From the NCBI GenBank assembly GCA_028753945.1, contig JAPNXP010000003.1, forward strand, positions 1,054,001 to 1,118,000: a DNA stretch of 64,000 bases. The letters run 5' to 3'. Source of the stretch: Hexactinellida sp. DTS-2022. Taxonomy: Eukaryota > Porifera > Hexactinellida. The notes under the pieces were generated by a model. That model worked only from the letters and a program-made list of their open reading frames with translations, had not been told where the DNA came from and did not search any database. A program made the position numbers and the translations under genes. Positions within the stretch are counted from its first letter, which is position 1; the number at the start of each line of letters is the position of its first letter. Of the stretch, positions 37,206-48,581 are shown in pieces.

Positions 37206-39200
37206 AATAATACAGTTGAACTCGCTTAGTACATACTCGGCTTAATCATTTCCATGGATGAGCTGTTATATGCCGAATAGCAGTTCCAGCCAACAAAATT
37301 TTTGATTTTGTAACCTGTTCCAATAATGATTTGACATAACCGTTTGACTGTCCCGAAATATGGAGATTTCTAAATCAGTTTGCACGATTTTGTAACTTTT
37401 CCACTAGGTACCTGAGTTTGAGTCTCATGTGCTAGTATACATCATAGGTAATCTTTAGATTGTCATTAGTTATCACAAGTATGTTCATCTTACAATTACA
37501 CGAAGCGGTTTTATTCTATACGGGAGGTTAATCTGAATGTTCCATTTGAAATGAAGAGATTTTGATATTGAAACCATTCCTAATACGTTTTAATGATTTG
37601 TGGCTGGAACGAAACCTTCGAACGTATCCAAACTGCTTCAACTGATCCTCTTCTGAAACACTGGCATATAGACATACCATTTCAAATTATATGAACTTAG
37701 ATAAATATGATTCAATATGGAAGTTAAAAATAATTTCTTGAAACATTGTTGAATTTGATTCACTGAACTTTGTTGATTTCAGCTTACTACATTTTACAAA
37801 CCATATATGTATTGTATATGGCACAACTATTTGGTGCTAACGTTATCTAACTAGTATAGTTGTTCCTTAGATACTGTGAGTACATAAACATGTTCAGTTG
37901 ATGCGGAGGCAGCCGATAACGAAAAATGATTCAGAAATATCCATGGCAGTGCTCCAGTTGATTATCAAGCTATGAGATATTTCCAAGCGATGTTTGCCTA
38001 TCATAGCATACTATGTTTACTGATTTTATATAAGATTATTTGTTATAACATGCGCGTACAATTGGAAACCATAGTTTCAGTAATACAGCTGAGCTTTAGA
38101 AATAAATGGAATGTTACCTAGCGAAGAATCTGCCATTACTGCATGGAGGACTTTTACGTAACACTTTATTGTAACAAAAACTGGTTTAAAAAATTCTTAT
38201 TCCAAATTTGTAAACGGGAAATTATTGTTTGTATACAAATTTCTGAAAGGAATTGATTTGCCCTTAGTGTGCTGATTGGCCAGTTATCTCTTATTTTCTA
38301 TTTACTATCCGTACTTATATTTTCGATTAATGATATGAAAAGTTATAGTCTTCACATTATTATCAGCTCAATCAACTGAAATTATTACCGCTAATCCCAT
38401 AATACGAATTGTAACATTCTTAAGTTCTTACAGCTCTGTTACTTGTCATTATTGCTAATAATATTTACTATTCGAATGGTAATTTTCATTTATTTTTCAC
38501 GTTAGTCAATTATCTATAAGTACAATAATACACCTCTTCATTTACTGAAAGTTCACCTCCCTCCTTGTGTTGGATTTGTTCTAGTGGCTTCTTCAAGTAA
38601 AACGTTATAGTAGGGTCCTACTATAGTTTTATACTATAAGATGCACAGTTCTAGAATTGCCTCTGTAGGACTTCCGCCGACCGTACGCGATGCCCTGACT
38701 AGCCCACCGGGGATAGAGATTTAAAATTTTGACAGGAGATAAATAACTTCTTTTGAGATGATCACCTTTAAGACAGATTTCTCGATTTCGATTTTGTTCG
38801 TCAGTTATATCGAAATTTGTGTTCTAGTCTAGTGACTCTTTTATAATTGGAATTACAATTGAGACTAAAGAGATTCTATTCTTCAAAGGATGTTCTTTAT
38901 ATTTATCAATTAAAATTAATAGGTCGCTAATAAATTCTAAGCAAATCAGTCATATTCTCAGTGTCAAGTTATTCTGCATCTTGTGTGTTCTCACAAATAT
39001 GCACTTCCAGTTCACCCAAACCTCTAATTCGAATGTTTTTGTCTGAACTTCTCCGCCATTGACGTCAAACTAGGTAACGATATAAATATTCTTTTGACAA
39101 TTGCGCCTCGCAAGACAATGTTACAAAACTGTGGCTGCTGATTGGTCAATTAAGTTTCCAGAACGTATATTTTAATACTGTCTCACATAAATACTCACAT
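37206..39200. other. Long featureless AT-rich stretch
   Basis: Apart from the solitary pogo-like end at 37207 I saw no gene, repeat or RNA here. Confidence 0.5.
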
Positions 39201-39204
39201 ATAA

Positions 39205-39352
39205 ATAAACAAAACTGAACAACACTCAACAACATTCAACAACATTCACAACATTCAACAACATTCAACAACAATCAACAACACTCAACAACACTCAACA
39301 ACACTCAACAACACTCAACAACACTCAACAACATTCACAACACTCAACAACC
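39205..39352. repeat. Minisatellite of AACACTCAAC units
   Basis: About 14 copies of a 10-bp unit (AACACTCAAC or AACATTCAAC) occur, with two 1-2 base slips. Confidence 0.92.
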
Positions 39353-39401
39353 TCGCAATAAATCGCATGGAAACAATCAAGGTACTCAGGATTCAGAATG
39401 A

Positions 39402-39575
39402 TCTTTGAGGGAACAAAACGGGTTCTTCAGAGAGGAAAGCGAGGAAATAAGATTGGAGAGGGTAGAAAAAAAGCTTCTAGAACTAATTGATATCGTTATT
39501 CGACATGGACAGGAGATATAAGGTCTCAATAAAGCTTTGGAGTTGGAGGTGGAGTATCTGGATCAAAGTGATTGA
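39402..39575 (+). pseudogene. Small coiled-coil reading frame with an internal stop
   Basis: The frame reads SLREQNGFFREESEEIRLER, continues through leucine-rich helix-like sequence to QEI, meets TAA, and continues GLNKALELEVEYLDQSD before a final stop. The composition is that of a coiled coil. It may be an exon or a decayed gene; I do not recognise it. Confidence 0.3.
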
Positions 39576-39714
39576 ATGTTAATCTTTATGAATTAATTTA
39601 TTATCATTTGTAAAGGATTAAATAGAATATCTCAAAATGGATCGTTCTTGACTAAAAGGGTAAGAAAGGTTGAGTAAAGTCATAAACCTGCAATTTATTT
39701 CATAATTAGTGAAA

Positions 39715-40655
39715 TCGAAATTGGAAATATGCAACTGTCAGTTTGTATCCGTGTCATTTGTCAGTATCACCGTAACAATTCATAATTGCTAAATACACAA
39801 TTTGTATCCGTAGAAATTGTCAGTAACAACGTAAGAATTCATAATGAGAATATTAATATTCTCAGATTGTATCTGTATCAATTGTCAGTAGTAGCGTAAC
39901 AATTCAAAATTAGAATACTAATATACTCAATTTGTATCTGTATCATTTCATCGGTACTACCGTTACAATTCATAATTAAAACACTAATCTTCCAGGTGAT
40001 AACTTATCACATCATTTATCAGGTCAGCCGCTTGAATTCATAATTAGAATACTAAAATACTCAATTTGAATCCGTACCATTTGTTAAAACAGCCGTTACA
40101 ATTCACAATTCGAATACTAATATTCTCAATTGTTATCCGTATCATTTGTCAGTATGGCCGTTACAATTCATAATTCGAATACTAATATACTCAAATTGTA
40201 TCCTTATCATTTATCGATACCACCGTTACAATTCATAATTATAAATTTATAATACATATCTTCTAGGTATTATCTCATCATTTGTCAGGTCGGCCGCTAG
40301 AATTCATAATTAGAATACTAAATACTCAATTTGAATCGTACCATTTGTCAGGACAACCGGTGCAATTCATAATTCGGATACTAATATTCTCAGTTTATAT
40401 CTTTTCCAATTGTCAGTACCACTGCTTCAATTCAAAATTAGAATACTCAAATACTCAAATAGTATCTCTATCATTTGTCAGTACCACGGTAACAATTCAA
40501 AATTAGAATACTAAATTCTCAATTGGTTTGTGTATCAATTGTAAGTACCACCGTACATTTCATAATTCGAATAATAATATTCTCAATTTGTATCCGTATC
40601 ATTTGTCGGTACCACCGTTATTTTTCAGAATTAGAATACTTATATACCTTCTCAG
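39715..40655 (+). repeat. Satellite-like array of roughly 66-bp units
   Basis: About 13 units each contain AATTCATAATTAGAATACTA, then CTCAATTTGTATCCGTATC and ATTTGTCAGTACCACCGTTA with variation. Variant units carrying CTTCTAGGTATTATCTCATC-like sequence occur at about 39985, 40257 and 40640, hinting at a higher-order period. No coding frame is supported. Confidence 0.9.
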
Positions 40656-40866
40656 GTATTACTTCATCATCGATGAAAACCAAATAATTTTATATTGTTA
40701 ATGCGGTTTTTAAACCTAATAATATTATTCTTTATATACTGGTGACATACCTAATAATTGTATTCTGTTTATGCGATTGTTTCTGGAACTCGATATTACA
40801 CATGTGGCAGAGTGTTTACCAAAAACAATTCCTTTTGTTAGAAGATCCATCAGCTTGATAACTTTT

Positions 40867-41262
40867 CCCGGGCCCATGGCCTACTTAATATACGGCTATA
40901 TATGTCGCCGAGAAGGCCATAAAACAAAGAGGCCAGTTTCTAATTTTCAAAATGGAGAATTGATCTGTATTCGAATAATTAGCAATGATCGAGCTGAAAA
41001 GTGTATTATAACTATATAGGAATATGGTATCCAGGTATACATAGCACCCTTCAGAATTGTGATATGTCATCATCTGATGACGTTAGGGTTATTTTGGTTG
41101 TTTTCCTATATAGTTAAAATACACTTTTCAGCTCTATCATTGCTAATTATTTGAATAAAGATCAACTCTCCATTTTGAAAAATACAAACTGGCCTCTTTG
41201 GTTTATGGCCTTCTCGGCGACATATATATAGCCGTATATTAAGTAGGCCATGCCGGGCCACA
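40867..41262. mobile_element. Foldback/MITE with about 150-bp arms
   Basis: The left arm 40867-41015 (GGCCTACTTAATATACGG, GAGAAGGCCATAAA) is mirrored by 41100-41262 (TTTATGGCCTTCTCGGCGAC, CCGTATATTAAGTAGGCC). The centre is about 85 bp. A target duplication was not identified. Confidence 0.78.
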
Positions 41263-41754
41263 ATTAATGAATTTAGTGATTACGTCATCATGTGATAATG
41301 ATTTAGCATAGTGGCGATCTGGTGTGACAAACGTGTCCGCATCATTAATGTACATGTTCTATTAAATTTTCAGATTTTTATCTCTTAGTTATTAGGTGCG
41401 ATTAAGTGAACTTTCAGAGGTCACGAAATGTGAGAATGACGTCATAACTTGTCGAGGTGTGAGAAATTTTGAGTGGATACCTCAACTTGTTTGCGGGTGC
41501 CAAAAGTTACCCCTATATGCCAAAAATCACATTTGGAAACCGTCCACTTTCTTCAATCAACTCGTTACATAAAAACAAAATATACATATATATATACACA
41601 CATATACACCCAGGCTTGTATTTTAATAGTATAGATTATATATGCCTCGTAAGACATTCTTTCTTATAGCTGATTTGAATGAAGCAACATAGCTGTTATA
41701 GCAGCATATCTTGAAGTCAGAGAACTATTTGATTTCTAACTCCATGGATTGTGT
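41263..41754. other. AT-rich DNA, nothing recognised
   Basis: A short TATA/CACA run at about 41580-41610 is the only repeat. Confidence 0.5.
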
Positions 41755-41762
41755 TGCACCTC

Positions 41763-42009
41763 CATAGGCGCCGAAAGGGGGGGGGTCAGGGAGGGTGTTA
41801 CCCCCCTGGCCGAGGAGAATTCAGGAGAAAAAAATGGAAAATTATTGATTCCATAACGAGTTTGTCTAAATATCAGCGGATGAAGTATATATCTTTACAA
41901 TTATGCCCATCAAACATTGATTTTATCCCCATAAGCATTGTTTTTTGAACTTTCACATTTGAATATTACGTCACACACCCCCTAGCGTTTGAGAGTTTCG
42001 GCGCCCATG
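41763..42009. mobile_element. hAT-like MITE (247 bp) with exact 8-bp duplication
   Basis: CATAGGCGCCGAAA at the left mirrors TTTCGGCGCCCATG at the right. Both sides carry TGCACCTC (41755-41762 and 42010-42017). It is non-coding, and the 8-bp duplication points to hAT. Confidence 0.82.
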
Positions 42010-42242
42010 TGCACCTCTGAATGGCCTCCGCAATATTATCCCCCATGAAATAAATATGAAGAAATTTAGGGCACTCATTTGGTATAGGAAGCTACGATCC
42101 GACTGCATGGTAAACTTGTCCTTTAATATTGAGGATGTCATATATCCGGAAACGAAATTTTTTGTTGTTGATCCAAAAGATATCATTTTAAAACTAGTCA
42201 CTATTGGGTAACTAAGTGGTTCAATAGTAAGTGTTTGAATAT

Positions 42243-42569
42243 CTAGTTCGTTTGCTGAGGAGCTGGCAGTCTTGGATATAATGGTTCGCTCTCATAGGAT
42301 GAATTAGAATGCTCCAGACACGATCGTTTAGCATCTGGTGGAAAATTGGCAAACTCTTCTAGCTTCCGGATTCTATCATATTTCTCTGCATTCTTGAATT
42401 CTAGAGATTTTAATCGAGCTTCAAGATCGTGTATACGCAGTGTGCTCTCTTCCTCAAATCTGTTCGCTTTCTCAGCCTTAGATTGCAACTCTGATTCTAG
42501 GAATGCGACCTTTTACTCCAGACTCGTTACTCGCACTCGTAAATAGTCCAATTGTGCATCAATTTCCAT
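42243..42569 (-). pseudogene. Coiled-coil protein frame with one internal stop
   Basis: An ATG at 42569 opens MEIDAQLDYLRVRVTSLE, then TAA (42513-42515), and the same frame runs on for 80 residues to a stop. The second part has clear heptads (EESTLRIHDLEARLKSLEF) and a Pro/Ser-rich tail ending LYPRLPAPQQTN. It is neither a known transposase nor a domain I can name. It may be a short gene that recently acquired a stop, or an exon. Confidence 0.45.
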
Positions 42570-43196
42570 ACAGTGGGTATGCACTACGTCTATATAAAAC
42601 CACAGAATGTGCTGCCTATAGACATGCCGTCAGGATATGTGATATAGCAAATTAGCTAATATGAGACAAAGTATTGTGAATTTATGGGACTCACTCTGTC
42701 ATAAGGACTTAAACCTATGCTTTCCGGCGGCGAACCTCATCACTGAATGATTGGCAAGCACACGAAGTAGAATTGTTCAGTAGAGAGGGGAACCGGACAT
42801 TATCCCAAGATATCTCTCACTGTTTACTATACAGGGGCCTCTACTTAACTTTCGATTTGCCAAAATTAAGCAAATTCTTAGTTTTTGCTTAATTTTAAGC
42901 AGAAACTAAGAATAGGCTTAAATCTAAATAAAAAATTTCGTTTACTCAAAAGCAAAAGAATTAGATTTAACAATTTAGATTGAATGTTGGTAAACAACGG
43001 AAATTAGCAACTAAATTATTGCACAAACTAAGCCAAATTTGAAAATTCGTGCATTGCGAAAATGTGTAGAATTATATTCTTTATCGAATGCATAAAAATT
43101 AAAATTCGGGCACTATTCATTGTTCCTGTTGTAAGATTAAATTGGTGTAAAATGTGTCAAAAACATTTAATCAAAAATCGTGACCCCATGTACACA
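42570..43196. other. AT-rich DNA, nothing recognised
   Basis: Around 42850-43030 the TTAATTTTAAGCA and AAACTAAG words recur, but no clear element can be bounded. Confidence 0.45.
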
Positions 43197-43204
43197 TCTG
43201 TACC

Positions 43205-44703
43205 CAGTAGCGGATTTACCATAGGGCTGCTCCGGCTAAAGCCCTAGGCCCACTTCATTCTTAGGCACAGTTTAGGTCAACTTGGCCAGGAAATGGGATT
43301 GATTTGGGAGTAGAAACTAGTTTCCGCCGAAAAAATTTCAAAGTATAATGAATAGTCTGCATGAGCTAAACCCGATGTTTCGATAAAATTTTAGCAACAC
43401 CAGGTACATAAGTACTTCGTGACATTTTTAGCAATAAAAGCTATCTATCCATATATTAAAAGCACAATTGTTGTCTGCTTTTGTGTGTGTTAGTCTAGAA
43501 TTGTTAAGGAAGACAATATGCTCTAGAAAATACAAATTGGCATGCAAGGGTAATTTTAGACTTTCACAACGATGAATTGGTCTTAACGTCTTCCAAACAA
43601 AATATCGGCATTCTGAAGTCTTAAAAGCGCATAACATCAACCTTCCAAACGGGCACCCTTATTGATGATACTCAAACTAAACAAGTACTTATTACTATAA
43701 TCACGTTTAATGATAAAAATATGGACAAGACACTTTCTGAGATGCGGGTAAATTCCCAGTTACGGGAGCCCTTCGTCAAAAGTGCCCGGATATAGGAAGT
43801 TTAGTGTATTTAGGAATAACTAATTAGTTTTTGCCCGAATCGCCACAATTTAGATGACAAGGCAGGATAAAATGAAGCACACGTACGATTTATGGGATTA
43901 TTGCCTCACGTAGGAACTAATTTGGATCGACTCATAGTATTTTGATTCAGACGACACAAATTTGTCACATTATAATATATATTGTATTGTATTTCTCTTC
44001 AAAATTTAACAATTTTCACTTTTAATCTGCGCAGATATTATCAAAAACGCACCTCCAACTGCTTCCTCATGGCTCAAATTGTGTTTTGTAGATTTAATCT
44101 TCCCCTACATTTTCCGAGATTGCATACTTTGATTAATCCAGTTTGGCTTACATCAATTACTTCTATTGGTGATTTATTTTTGCTACGTCAATCACATAAT
44201 TATGCATGATATAACTATCAAAGATGTTCAACGATTTACCCGCATATATCTTCTGCATTTTAAATGACATATTGATCCAACAATTTATTGTCTGTAGGAA
44301 AATCTTGGTATTAAATAGCATTTTAATTGATAAGTTGAATTGCCTTGACTCCCAAATTGTGACAAACTAATCTGGATAAAATAATATACGTGTAATTAAC
44401 AATTCACAAGTTTAACCTTTTTTATTATGAGTGATTTCTTGAGGTTGGTAAGGTCGCGAAGCGTCCGTTAATTGTGTTTTATAGTCTAACACCAACGAAA
44501 AAAGGACACGGTGCGACCTAGACCGAAGAACTGGTTTATATTAATAGCAAATAATTAATAGTAATTATGGAAGAAAATATGTTATTTCATTGTTTCTGCT
44601 TAAATATGTAAAGTAGGGACTATCATTGGAAAAATAAAAGATATAAAAATAGGCCCAATAAAAATAACAGCCCTAGGCCCACAACACCCTAAATCCGGCA
44701 CTG
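43205..44703. mobile_element. hAT element, non-autonomous (1499 bp), with a Helitron inside
   Basis: The left end CAGTAGCGGATTTACC mirrors TAAATCCGGCACTG at the right. The flanks TCTGTACC (43197-43204 and 44704-44711) are an exact 8-bp duplication. AGCCCTAGGCCCAC occurs at both subterminal regions, inverted in arrangement. About 1.1 kb of the interior is a Helitron-like family B copy. Confidence 0.9.
43444..44534 (+). mobile_element. Helitron-like family B copy inside the hAT element (1091 bp)
   Basis: The 5' end TCTATCCATATATTAAAAGC follows A. TTGTTGTCTGC and GGCATGCAAGGGTAATTTT match the 5' parts at 22290 and 23330. The 3' end is GACCTAGACCGAAGAA-CTGG (44531-44534) then T. No protein is encoded. 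Confidence 0.7.
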
Positions 44704-44711
44704 TCTGTACC

Positions 44712-45039
44712 CATGAGACACCTATCCTGATAGTAATATACCAAGACAGTGAAATTAGAACTGAGCCACTATACTATAGTATGTATAGTAGGCACAGTAA
44801 AAAGTTCGTATCAACAAGTAATATCCAGTTGTGTATGTTTCCAGTTAACAACAAAGTTTGTTAGAAATATTTTGTTTGTATTATTTTGTTAATCGTAAGG
44901 TAAGTGCTGGCAATTGAAGTAATTGACACTGTGCATTAGAATTTCGTAGGTTGACTATGAAAATTAAATAACTATAAGTAATAGCTAACAAAGATACATA
45001 ATTTATATGTTACTATTATACTTACTAATATTTTATTTG
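44712..45039. other. AT-rich DNA, nothing recognised
   Basis: No supported feature was seen. Confidence 0.5.
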
Positions 45040-45200
45040 AGAAAGTGGGAAGGGGAGAGAAGGGAATTGCGGAGAAGAACGATTTTGGAAGGAGGGGGAA
45101 ATTCTAATCCTGAGGGGATTGCTGAGGGAGAGAATGAGTAGGAGGAGGAGGAAGAGGAGGGAGGACAGGAGGAGGAGGTTGTGGAGGAGAAGAGGGTATT
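45040..45200 (+). repeat. Purine-rich tract (GGA/GAG-rich)
   Basis: About 160 bp are strongly purine-biased on the plus strand, with runs such as AGGAGGAGGAGGAAGAGGAG. Such tracts can form triplex DNA; no gene is implied. Confidence 0.85.
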
Positions 45201-45554
45201 GTTGGGGATAGTAATATAATAATTTATTTAATTAATGTTGTGTTTATTATTTAGTTTATGTATTTATTATTAGGTTTCATTTATATTAATTTAGTATGTT
45301 CATTCTTTTTGTTTGTAATAGTTGTTTTTGTTTTTGTTTAATTAAAGTTGTGTCTCTGCAATTGTTAGTATTATAACCGTATGGAGATTGGGAAATTAGT
45401 AGATTAGAAAAACTAGTCAAATCAGATATGCATTGGAATTGGGCGTTTTAAGTTGCTATAATTATCAGTAATTTAAATTAATTAAAAAAGGGATACTTAT
45501 TGCAGATAGAATTTAACATATAGTGAGACGTTCAAAACAGGTAATCACTCAGAA

Positions 45555-45731
45555 ATTGTTATATACCAGCGTCTCAAAATAATATATAATAGCGCATCTA
45601 TGTCTCTGGTTTATCTTTACTATCGTCTCAAAATCATAGTATATTCTTAAATTCATAATAAAATGTAAAAATAAGCCAAATATTACTTTTATAGTAGCGT
45701 CTCAAAATATCACTGTATAATTTCTAATGGC
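45555..45731. repeat. Tandem-repeat host sequence left of the transposon
   Basis: The CGTCTCAAAATATCACTGT and TTCTTAAATTCATA words recur here and again at 48985-49180, on the other side of the inserted element. Units appear about 100-150 bp long. Confidence 0.7.
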
Positions 45732-45739
45732 ACATACAT
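45732..45739 (+). repeat. Left target-site duplication ACATACAT
   Basis: Identical to 48978-48985; it abuts the terminal repeat beginning TAGGCCGG. Confidence 0.93.
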
Positions 45740-46139
45740 TAGGCCGGATCAAGAAAAGTACAATTGGTCGGATCAACTTCTACCTAAGGGAAAAGTTGCC
45801 TTTACTCCTTTCTAGGATTATAAGAAATTTAGATCCGAAAAATATATTGATTTGACCCTTGCGGTTTAATAGTTTTGCTGTGTCACTTTCACATAATTGA
45901 CCTTAAATCCTCCGAATTTTCAAAATCCTTTGACTTAGCCCCTTTAAATGTATTAATTAGTAATAGTAAGTCGCCAATTTGCTGTCGAATAGTATATAAA
46001 GCTAATCTCCATCTATTAGGATACTAAAGTTATGAAGAAATTATTTGTATTTTCGATCATACCCTAATAATATCACCCCCCCCCCCCCCCTCCTTCCCTC
46101 CTTCTTTCCAAAAATTTGAAAATGCATAACACTAGCTTT
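45740..46139 (+). repeat. Left terminal inverted repeat (400 bp)
   Basis: It pairs with 48582-48977 from TAGGCCGG to ACTAGCTTT and contains a run of about 15 C. Confidence 0.93.
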
Positions 46140-46211
46140 TTGATCAGTTGTTGAATAAAGCAAGGTTTAATTATATTATATGCAGTTAATTAAACATGTG
46201 TAATCTTTTTT

Positions 46212-48365
46212 TTACTCAAAAGCAGGCATTTGTTCTCTCGAGGTTAGTGTTGTAAGAATTGATACATGTCTCGCCTCTTCCCCTGTTACTGATGATGAAG
46301 CTTTTGTAACCAGTTGAATAGTTCTTTCAACAGCTTGTGTATGGCATGGATATCCTGGTATTTCTATAGGAGTATACACACTATTAAGTAGTACTTCTTT
46401 TGAGAGGTGTTTTGTCAAAGGCGGTTCTGTGATAAGAGATGTTTCCCAGTCAATCATATCCACGTATGTTTCAGCAGTGAACCTTATTGAAGGAAGCTTA
46501 AATGGGCGAATTTCATTCTGTCCAAATGATGAATTGTTGGTGCGGATATCTAAAATAGTGTTCACTGCCTTTTGTCTAATTTGCACATCATTGTCTGCAA
46601 GCATCGATAACAGAAGGTTTTCTGGATGACAAAAATATGCATTTCTCTGTAGCACATCACAAACTACTTCTTGATCGTAGTCCGGTAACTCTCGCAGTAA
46701 AGATATTGCATAGAATAGGTTTCTAGGTCCATCTGTGCATATAGAATTACTCTTAATTCTAAACCAAACTGGTGCATAGTAATTGACGATAAAATAGACA
46801 ATTCGGGATAATTCAGGTGTAGGATGGATCGTTGAAATGTAAGATCGAAGTAACCTATTGGCTAAAGTTGTCCATCTAGCATGATGTATAGGGCCAGGTT
46901 GCATCGATGCAAGTTCAGATGAGCAGTTACCAGACTGAACTGCATGACATATATTATATAGATATTTCTGATCTGTACTTAAATTGTTGAGAATCTCGCA
47001 ATTGATGTACTGACTTTTACCGCATATAGGATTATAAACCGCGATTGGCTTGCTAGCAAAATCAGAATTAAGTTCTTTTCCAATTACTCCTTTAAAACTA
47101 TTGGGTCCACTGGTTTTCCCATCTATTATCTCAAAGAGATGCCTCAATGGAAGTTCATTACTGTGTAATTGGCAAATAAACCAGTGGAGTGGTTTTGAGA
47201 ACTCTAGTTCAAGGAGTCTAATACATCCATTATGGATTCCAGTGTTAACTCGAGCTCCATCAGCTCCAACAGCCTTTAAATCTGAATTCCGCTCCCTGCA
47301 AAGATCAACCAATTCCCTTGCTATATCTTTTGATTTACCAGAACTAGGTGTTACATGGGCAATATACTGATTTCCTGGTTCAGATAAGACGGTATAATGT
47401 TCTTCATTCACAGTATCCTGGTGCAGATTTCCATCCTCTCTCTCTACCATCACTCGAGTTTGATCTTTACGGCCATCAAAATAAATCGCAGTGATATCCG
47501 TGATATTCTCGTGAGCTTCGTTAGCTAGAACCCTTCTCACTGAAAATCTCGAGCTACGTAGTTTGTTTCTATCAATAATTAGACTATTTTCATCTGGTGT
47601 GATAATACCGTAATCCTGGAGTACTGCGTTGGCTATAGCTGCGCCTGCGCGATCGCTTATCTGATATCTATCACACATTATGGCTAAATTTCGCAATTGA
47701 TTATGATTACGTGTATGCTTGTGATTATTCGATGTATTTGGGTCGTAAGATTCAAACTCTTCAAGGTCACATTCTAAAAATTCCTGCGAAGGTTGATCAG
47801 GTTGTTGTCTCTTCAGTTCGCTTTCTTCTCTTTCATATTGTGCCTCTTTTCTCTTTTGAGCAGCAATATTTTTGGAGGTGGTCGAGCGATCCAAGCTGGA
47901 TAAAAATAATTTTCTAGCGTTTCGCTGATCAAGGAGAAATGGCCACTCGCGGCTTGGTATCTTTTTATCGAAAGAGCAAAAACATTTGCCTACTTCAATC
48001 GGGCATTTACAACTCGAGACGTCGAACAGAACATTGAATTCGGAAATTATAGGTTGGACACGGTCAGGTTGTTGCTTGTTTTGGATACTTTTTCCGTGGT
48101 ATTTAGCTCTCTCAATAATACCAGAATTGATGTATTGTTTTATTTTGATCTCAGATATTGTTGGTATAGAAGTCTTTTCATAGATGCGCACTATTATTTG
48201 TGTAAGTTCTTTCGCAATATCGTCTCTAGTGAATTTCGAATTTTCATTTCTAAGCATTCTGTGATGATTATACAGATCAAGTTTTGTTGGGAGTTGATTT
48301 TCTGGTATAGGTCCAGGGTAACCGAACACAGGATGAAATATTTTACCACGCGTGTATTCTGCCAT
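46212..48365 (-). CDS. Transposase-like protein, 717 aa, intact
   Basis: The start is ATG at 48365 (MAEYTRGK); a TTG codon two positions upstream is in frame but unlikely to be used. No stop or frameshift interrupts 717 codons. Visible features, numbered from this Met: a Cys cluster (C119, C121, C128, C130) that may bind zinc; a charged, probably coiled segment at about 168-190; IYFDGRKD with Asp297; VGADGARVNTG with Asp369; FICQLHSNELPL with a CxxH at 398-401; a long helical region; and CHTQAVERTIQLVTKAS with Glu680. A D-D-CxxH-helical insert-E order is that of RNase H-fold transposases of the hAT-like branch, which cut and join DNA. Position inside matched terminal repeats makes a transposase role the natural reading. 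I see no BED finger. Alternatives are KDZ-type or another superfamily. I am confident in gene and element, less in the superfamily. Confidence 0.88.
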   Translation of the reverse strand: MAEYTRGKIFHPVFGYPGPIPENQLPTKLDLYNHHRMLRNENSKFTRDDIAKELTQIIVRIYEKTSIPTISEIKIKQYINSGIIERAKYHGKSIQNKQQPDRVQPIISEFNVLFDVSSCKCPIEVGKCFCSFDKKIPSREWPFLLDQRNARKLFLSSLDRSTTSKNIAAQKRKEAQYEREESELKRQQPDQPSQEFLECDLEEFESYDPNTSNNHKHTRNHNQLRNLAIMCDRYQISDRAGAAIANAVLQDYGIITPDENSLIIDRNKLRSSRFSVRRVLANEAHENITDITAIYFDGRKDQTRVMVEREDGNLHQDTVNEEHYTVLSEPGNQYIAHVTPSSGKSKDIARELVDLCRERNSDLKAVGADGARVNTGIHNGCIRLLELEFSKPLHWFICQLHSNELPLRHLFEIIDGKTSGPNSFKGVIGKELNSDFASKPIAVYNPICGKSQYINCEILNNLSTDQKYLYNICHAVQSGNCSSELASMQPGPIHHARWTTLANRLLRSYISTIHPTPELSRIVYFIVNYYAPVWFRIKSNSICTDGPRNLFYAISLLRELPDYDQEVVCDVLQRNAYFCHPENLLLSMLADNDVQIRQKAVNTILDIRTNNSSFGQNEIRPFKLPSIRFTAETYVDMIDWETSLITEPPLTKHLSKEVLLNSVYTPIEIPGYPCHTQAVERTIQLVTKASSSVTGEEARHVSILTTLTSREQMPAFE

Positions 48366-48581
48366 ATTCAAAGATCAATAAATTATAGGAATAAAAATAC
48401 TCTAAAGGGTTGATCTGATCAGAGTATTTATGAAGATACAATAATTAACCATAAATTCCATATTAGATAAATGGTAACTAAGTTAAATGCATGGGTTAAG
48501 GAATGTGTATGAAATATCTTTAAACCAATTTAATGATGAATTTAGATTTAGACACAGAAATCAACTATGTTTGAAAATTAT

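Noticed and set aside
39715-40655. Regular repeat array as a CRISPR
   Set aside because: Units are contiguous and similar over their whole length with no unique spacers, and the DNA is animal-like.
40771-41019. 82-codon frame as a gene
   Set aside because: It lies mostly in one arm of a foldback element and shows no domain.
46429-48413. Plus-strand frames of 65-119 codons
   Set aside because: They are antisense shadows of the 717-codon transposase gene.
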